9,144 nucleotides of DNA from Gracilibacteraceae bacterium (GTDB taxonomy: Bacteria; Bacillota; Desulfitobacteriia; Desulfitobacteriales; Syntrophobotulaceae), in contig JAISEW010000252.1 in NCBI GenBank assembly GCA_031263945.1, forward strand, positions 1-9,144, in the 5' to 3' direction. Of the stretch, positions 6,424 to 9,144 are shown one piece after another. Within the stretch, counting starts at the first letter, position 1, and each line of letters starts with the position of its first letter. Made by a program: the position numbers and the translations under genes. Below the pieces are notes generated by a model. It searched no databases and was not told the origin of the DNA. It saw only the letters and a program-made list of their open reading frames with translations.

Positions 6424-7167
6424 TTATGGTAAAATTTCCCAGCTAGCCTCGCATGTTTCGCTGTCGGGCCAAGTCAGTTTCAGGCAGGAAAACCCATCCG
6501 GCGCCGGCGCCCAAACCGACGCGCCCGCGCTCCACTCTCCCGCCGGCCGCGGCAGGCCCGGCGGCGCCCAGGTCGCCTCCCCGCCGGGCAGATCGCCGGA
6601 AATCACGGTCACGCCGCGGCCGTCCAAAAACCAGACGTCGCTTTCGTCGTCAACCGCCTCGCCGGGATACGGCCGCGGCTGAATATACATCTCGTCCCGA
6701 TAAACGGAAAAAGCGAACCGGGCTCCGCGCGGCACGGCCGGCAGAACGACGCGGTAAGTTTCCCGCGCCGCGAAGTCCGCGCCCCCGGAAGCGGTCAGCT
6801 CAAGCGTGACTAAGACCGCGTCCGCGCCCTCGGTTTTTATCACCGCCACCGCGTCCCGATCCGGCAGCCAGCAGGCCGCGACAGCCCGCTCCCGCAACGG
6901 CTGCGGCTGCGGCGTCCCCAGCCGAAAGACGCGCAATTCGCCTGCGCTCAAGGCGGACAAATAGCGGCCGCTATGCGATAATTGCAGATCGTCGGCGGCG
7001 GCAAACGGGAGCGGCAAAACAAACGAACGATCGCTTGCGGGACCGGGCAAAAGCCATTGCCGCGCCTGCGCGTCCAAAGCCAGCCATAATATCCCCTGGC
7101 AAAAACAAATGCCCAAAAGCCAGATCAGCCAGGTTTTTCGGGAATGCCGCCCGCCGCCGGGTCTCAT
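6424..7167 (-). CDS. Membrane-anchored protein with possible beta-propeller outer domain
   Basis: I do not recognise this 247-residue protein. The start at ATG 7167 was chosen because it lies four bases after the preceding stop codon, fitting translational coupling, and because the protein then begins with a short basic stretch and one membrane segment (about 12-32). Longer starts would overlap the upstream gene. The remaining part should face outside. It contains strand-rich segments such as LSHSGRYLSALSAGELRVFRL (63-83), YRDEMYIQPRP (156-166) and ESDVWFLDGRGVTVISG (175-191), similar in style to WD40 or TolB-like propeller blades. It is too short for a full six- or seven-blade propeller, and I see no catalytic motif. 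It is the last gene of the dnaD-dnaC cluster. A 31-base gap separates it from the convergent unknown gene, without a clear terminator hairpin. Confidence 0.75.
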   Translation of the reverse strand: MRPGGGRHSRKTWLIWLLGICFCQGILWLALDAQARQWLLPGPASDRSFVLPLPFAAADDLQLSHSGRYLSALSAGELRVFRLGTPQPQPLRERAVAACWLPDRDAVAVIKTEGADAVLVTLELTASGGADFAARETYRVVLPAVPRGARFAFSVYRDEMYIQPRPYPGEAVDDESDVWFLDGRGVTVISGDLPGGEATWAPPGLPRPAGEWSAGASVWAPAPDGFSCLKLTWPDSETCEASWEILP

Positions 7168-7171
7168 CGCC

Positions 7172-8125
7172 CTAATCCGCCGCCGGCAGCACCAGCCAGG
7201 CCGTCGGCTGATAGCGCTCGCCAAACAGGTTCCAGAGGCGACTAATCACTCGGCCGCCGTAAACCATTTCCGCCGAGGAGCCGCCGTCCAGGTTGGCCGC
7301 CTGCACCGCCCCGTACTCCAGAAAAACGTTCATCAGATCGCGCAAGGTGGCGCCCATGCTCCAGCCCGGCTGCCGGCCGTCCAGCACCGCGAAAATGATC
7401 GTCCCGTCCGCCGTCTGGCCGATGCCGGCGCGGGGCGCCATCCCCCAGCCGCCGTCTCCCGCGATCAGCGCCTGTCCGTCCCGCACCAGAAACGGGGAAA
7501 AAGTGACCGCCTGCTGTATGCCTCGTTCCAAGGCCTGTGCCGCGGTCATTTCCGCCAGCACCAGCTTCCCGGCCGCGTCGAGACCGATAAACGCCGCGCC
7601 CGCCGCGCCCGCCGTATCGCTTACCACGCGGCCGTCGGCGATAACGACGCCGTCGGCCCGTATACCGCCGTCCGGGGCCGGAATGTAGCCGCCGGCGTTT
7701 ACAGCCGCCAGCGCTCCGTATTCCGCCGCGAGAAGCGTCAGCACTTGCCCGGAGGGCTCCGCCGCGGCCAAGCGCACGCTGCCCGGGTCGCTGACCAGCA
7801 TGACCAGCCCCCGGAATGAGCGCCCGCTCACCTTTTCGATCCGCAGCCCGTTGGCCTCGTCCCGGTAGACGTTTTCCTGCTCCGTCAGCACCGGCGCCGC
7901 GCTCACCGGGCCCGCGCCGTAAGACGCGGCGATCTCCAGGGCTTTTTCCCGCGACAAAAAAAACTCCGCCGCCTGCGGATGACGGGAAGTCAGTATCGAG
8001 CCGACAGCCAGCGTTTTCACCTCCGCAAAAGGCCCGTAAAAGAGAATAAACGGCCCCGTCACGATAAAAACCGCCGCGTTCAACAGGAAAAACAGAACCG
8101 CCCGGCGCGCGCGGCTCCGTCTCAC
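7172..8125 (-). CDS. Membrane-anchored phosphodiester glycosidase (NAGPA) domain protein
   Basis: The 317-residue protein starts at GTG 8125. This GTG overlaps the stop of the loader gene (GTGA), with GGGGAGGG six bases upstream; longer open frames run far into the loader gene and are not likely. A basic N-terminus (MRRSRARR) and a membrane segment (about 9-31) anchor it, leaving the rest outside. Residues about 100-317 carry NAGPA-domain marks: AVNAGGY (141-147), the PRAGIGQ to VLDGR stretch (231-251), and AANLDGGSSAEMV (276-288). The family includes the human enzyme that uncovers mannose 6-phosphate and bacterial proteins linked to exopolysaccharide or wall polymer metabolism. The true substrate here is unknown. 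Residues 32-95 form a helix-rich linker. It is tightly coupled to the loader gene and to the next membrane-anchored gene. Confidence 0.88.
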   Translation of the reverse strand: MRRSRARRAVLFFLLNAAVFIVTGPFILFYGPFAEVKTLAVGSILTSRHPQAAEFFLSREKALEIAASYGAGPVSAAPVLTEQENVYRDEANGLRIEKVSGRSFRGLVMLVSDPGSVRLAAAEPSGQVLTLLAAEYGALAAVNAGGYIPAPDGGIRADGVVIADGRVVSDTAGAAGAAFIGLDAAGKLVLAEMTAAQALERGIQQAVTFSPFLVRDGQALIAGDGGWGMAPRAGIGQTADGTIIFAVLDGRQPGWSMGATLRDLMNVFLEYGAVQAANLDGGSSAEMVYGGRVISRLWNLFGERYQPTAWLVLPAAD

Positions 8126-8862
8126 GCCGAACCCTCCCCTACCCGCTCCCGCTCCGCGCTCAGCCGCACCCGAATGTCCTGAGCCGTGGTGAGGCGGAAT
8201 TGGCGGCAGAGCTGTGACAGGCGGGAAACAGTCCGATCCCCCAGATGTTCCTCTATTTCGGACAGCATCAGATTTGTCGTGACCACGGTCGGCAGCCGCT
8301 CGTTCAGCCGGTAGTTCAGAATGGTGTAAATGCGGTTGCGCACCCATTCCGTATAATTATGCGCGCCCAGGTCGTCCAAAATCAGCACGGGCACGGAACG
8401 GGCCAAATCCAGAATATCCTGTTCCCGGGTTTTGCTGTCCTCATCAAAGGAGGCGCGGAGCTGGTCGAGCAGGTCCGGCATGATGAGAAAAAGCACCCGG
8501 TCGATGATCTCGTTGGCGACGCAGGCGGCGAGGAAAGTTTTGCCGGTGCCGACGGCGCCCGTGAGCATTATGCCGACGGCGGCCGGGTCGGTCAGCGCCT
8601 GAGCGGCAAAATCGCGCGCGGCCTGAAAAGCTTTGCGGGCGCGCGTCAAATGCTCGCCCGTATAAAAATCGAAGCGAAAACCCTCAAACCGGCAGGCTCG
8701 CATGGCCTTGGGCAGACCGGCCCGCTGAAAGGCCAGCTCCGCCCGTTTTTGCTCCATACAGACGCAGGGGACGGCCGTGTCTCCCCGCAATATGATGCCC
8801 CGCCCGCCGCAGCGCGGACAAACCGCGTCCGGCGCCTGATAATTCCCGTCGTATTCCGCCAT
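8122..8862 (-). CDS. dnaC: DnaC/DnaI-type helicase loader ATPase
   Basis: This AAA+ ATPase is likely to help load the replicative helicase at the origin or at restarted forks. With the ATG at 8862 it has 246 residues, near the family's usual length. A zinc-binding-like cluster lies at the start: C15 and C18 (CPRC), C33 and C35 (CVC). Walker A is GAVGTGKT (102-109), Walker B is VLILDDLGA (159-167), a sensor-I-like TTN is at 195-197, and a probable arginine finger is R210 in GDRTVSRL. An in-frame ATG at 8898 would add 12 residues and lies just two bases after the dnaD stop; I prefer 8862 because GGAAGAGGA lies upstream and the added codons (AGG, CGA, GGT) are unlike the rest of the gene. It could be called dnaI if it follows the Bacillus scheme. 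The stop overlaps the next gene's GTG. Confidence 0.88.
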   Translation of the reverse strand: MAEYDGNYQAPDAVCPRCGGRGIILRGDTAVPCVCMEQKRAELAFQRAGLPKAMRACRFEGFRFDFYTGEHLTRARKAFQAARDFAAQALTDPAAVGIMLTGAVGTGKTFLAACVANEIIDRVLFLIMPDLLDQLRASFDEDSKTREQDILDLARSVPVLILDDLGAHNYTEWVRNRIYTILNYRLNERLPTVVTTNLMLSEIEEHLGDRTVSRLSQLCRQFRLTTAQDIRVRLSAERERVGEGSA

Positions 8863-8900
8863 TCGCTGACCATTCCTCTTCCCGGCAAACCGCCACATTG

Positions 8901-9144
8901 TCAGTTCAGGTATAAGTCGTCATATTTGTTCAGATCCGCCGCTTTTTTGCCTGTCCGCCGCTTTTTCCCGCCGCTGTTAGCCTGGCGGAAGCGCTCGTCT
9001 TCCGCCTCGATTTCGGCCGCGGTGCGCAGACCCTTTTTTTCCCATTCCCGTAAAATGCTGTCCAAATATCTGAAAACGCGCGTCCCGCCTTCCACGCCCT
9101 TGCGCAGCGCCAGGCGCAGCATTTCCTCGGAATAACCGTCTGAC
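8901..9144 (-). CDS. dnaD: DnaD-like replication protein, C-terminal part (5' end outside window)
   Basis: The gene enters from the right edge and 80 residues are visible in frame (codons counted from 9143). The segment that reads GYSEEMLRLALRKGVEGG and then FRYLDSILREWEKKGLRT (visible residues 3 to about 41) is the typical C-terminal domain of DnaD/DnaB-like primosome proteins, which remodel DNA and bring the helicase loader to the origin. An N-terminal winged helix domain would be expected outside the window. After it comes a basic tail (GKKRRTGKKAADL) ending in KYDDLYLN, as is often seen in DnaD-like proteins. The loader gene follows on the same strand, 2 or 38 bases later according to the start chosen. 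This neighbourhood supports both assignments. Confidence 0.85.
   Translation of the reverse strand, partial: SDGYSEEMLRLALRKGVEGGTRVFRYLDSILREWEKKGLRTAAEIEAEDERFRQANSGGKKRRTGKKAADLNKYDDLYLN

Noticed and set aside
7109..7819. 236-codon open frame on the plus strand
   Set aside because: It is antisense to the NAGPA gene and the start of the next gene; low-complexity basic translation without motifs.
8126..8347. N-terminal extension of the NAGPA protein to 8347
   Set aside because: These 74 residues would lie wholly inside the loader gene in another frame and have no signal or domain; the GTG at 8125 has a strong ribosome binding site and precedes the membrane anchor.
8245..9135. 296-codon open frame on the plus strand
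   Set aside because: It is antisense to the loader and dnaD genes, which have clear AAA+ and DnaD motifs.

Overview
The window looks like ordinary chromosome from a GC-rich member of the Bacillota (Firmicutes). The main clues are a DnaD-type C-terminal domain next to a DnaC/DnaI-type helicase loader with an N-terminal Cys cluster, cell wall-binding repeat type 2 (CWB2) domains, strong GGAGG-type ribosome binding sites, and sigma-A promoters with 17-bp spacers. Negativicutes or a GC-rich clostridial lineage would fit, but this is an inference and no marker here settles the genus. I see no mobile element, CRISPR array, rRNA or tRNA, and no gene-free stretch over 300 bases.

Layout, left to right. 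Positions 1-386 (+) hold the 3' part of a shikimate kinase gene. It is followed at 410-943 (+) by a cysteine hydrolase of the isochorismatase/nicotinamidase superfamily. That gene runs tail to tail, with a 14-bp overlap, into a minus-strand cluster that reads from 5653 down to 930: htpG (Hsp90), a secreted protein made almost only of CWB2 repeats, and a glutamine-dependent NAD+ synthetase (nadE). The gaps in this cluster are 20 and 12 bases. A well-formed sigma-A promoter at 5684-5712 drives it.

Directly behind it, a second strong promoter (5718-5746, +) fires the other way into a 201-residue conserved-looking protein of unknown function (5787-6392). The two -35 boxes are only 5 bp apart and lie in a 15-bp dyad. 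A second dyad flanks the -10 box of the plus-strand promoter. This compact control region is the most distinctive regulatory structure in the window.

From 6424 to the right edge all genes are on the minus strand and read from right to left: the 3' end of a dnaD-like gene, a dnaC/dnaI-like loader ATPase, a membrane-anchored phosphodiester glycosidase (NAGPA) domain protein, and a membrane-anchored protein with a probable beta-rich outer domain. Gaps are a few bases or the genes overlap at start/stop, so this looks like one transcription unit that joins replication initiation genes to two envelope proteins.

I found no clear undescribed defence or mobile system. The items most worth following are the unknown 5787-6392 protein with its divergent promoter pair, the secreted CWB2-only protein between htpG and nadE, and the envelope genes coupled behind dnaD-dnaC.
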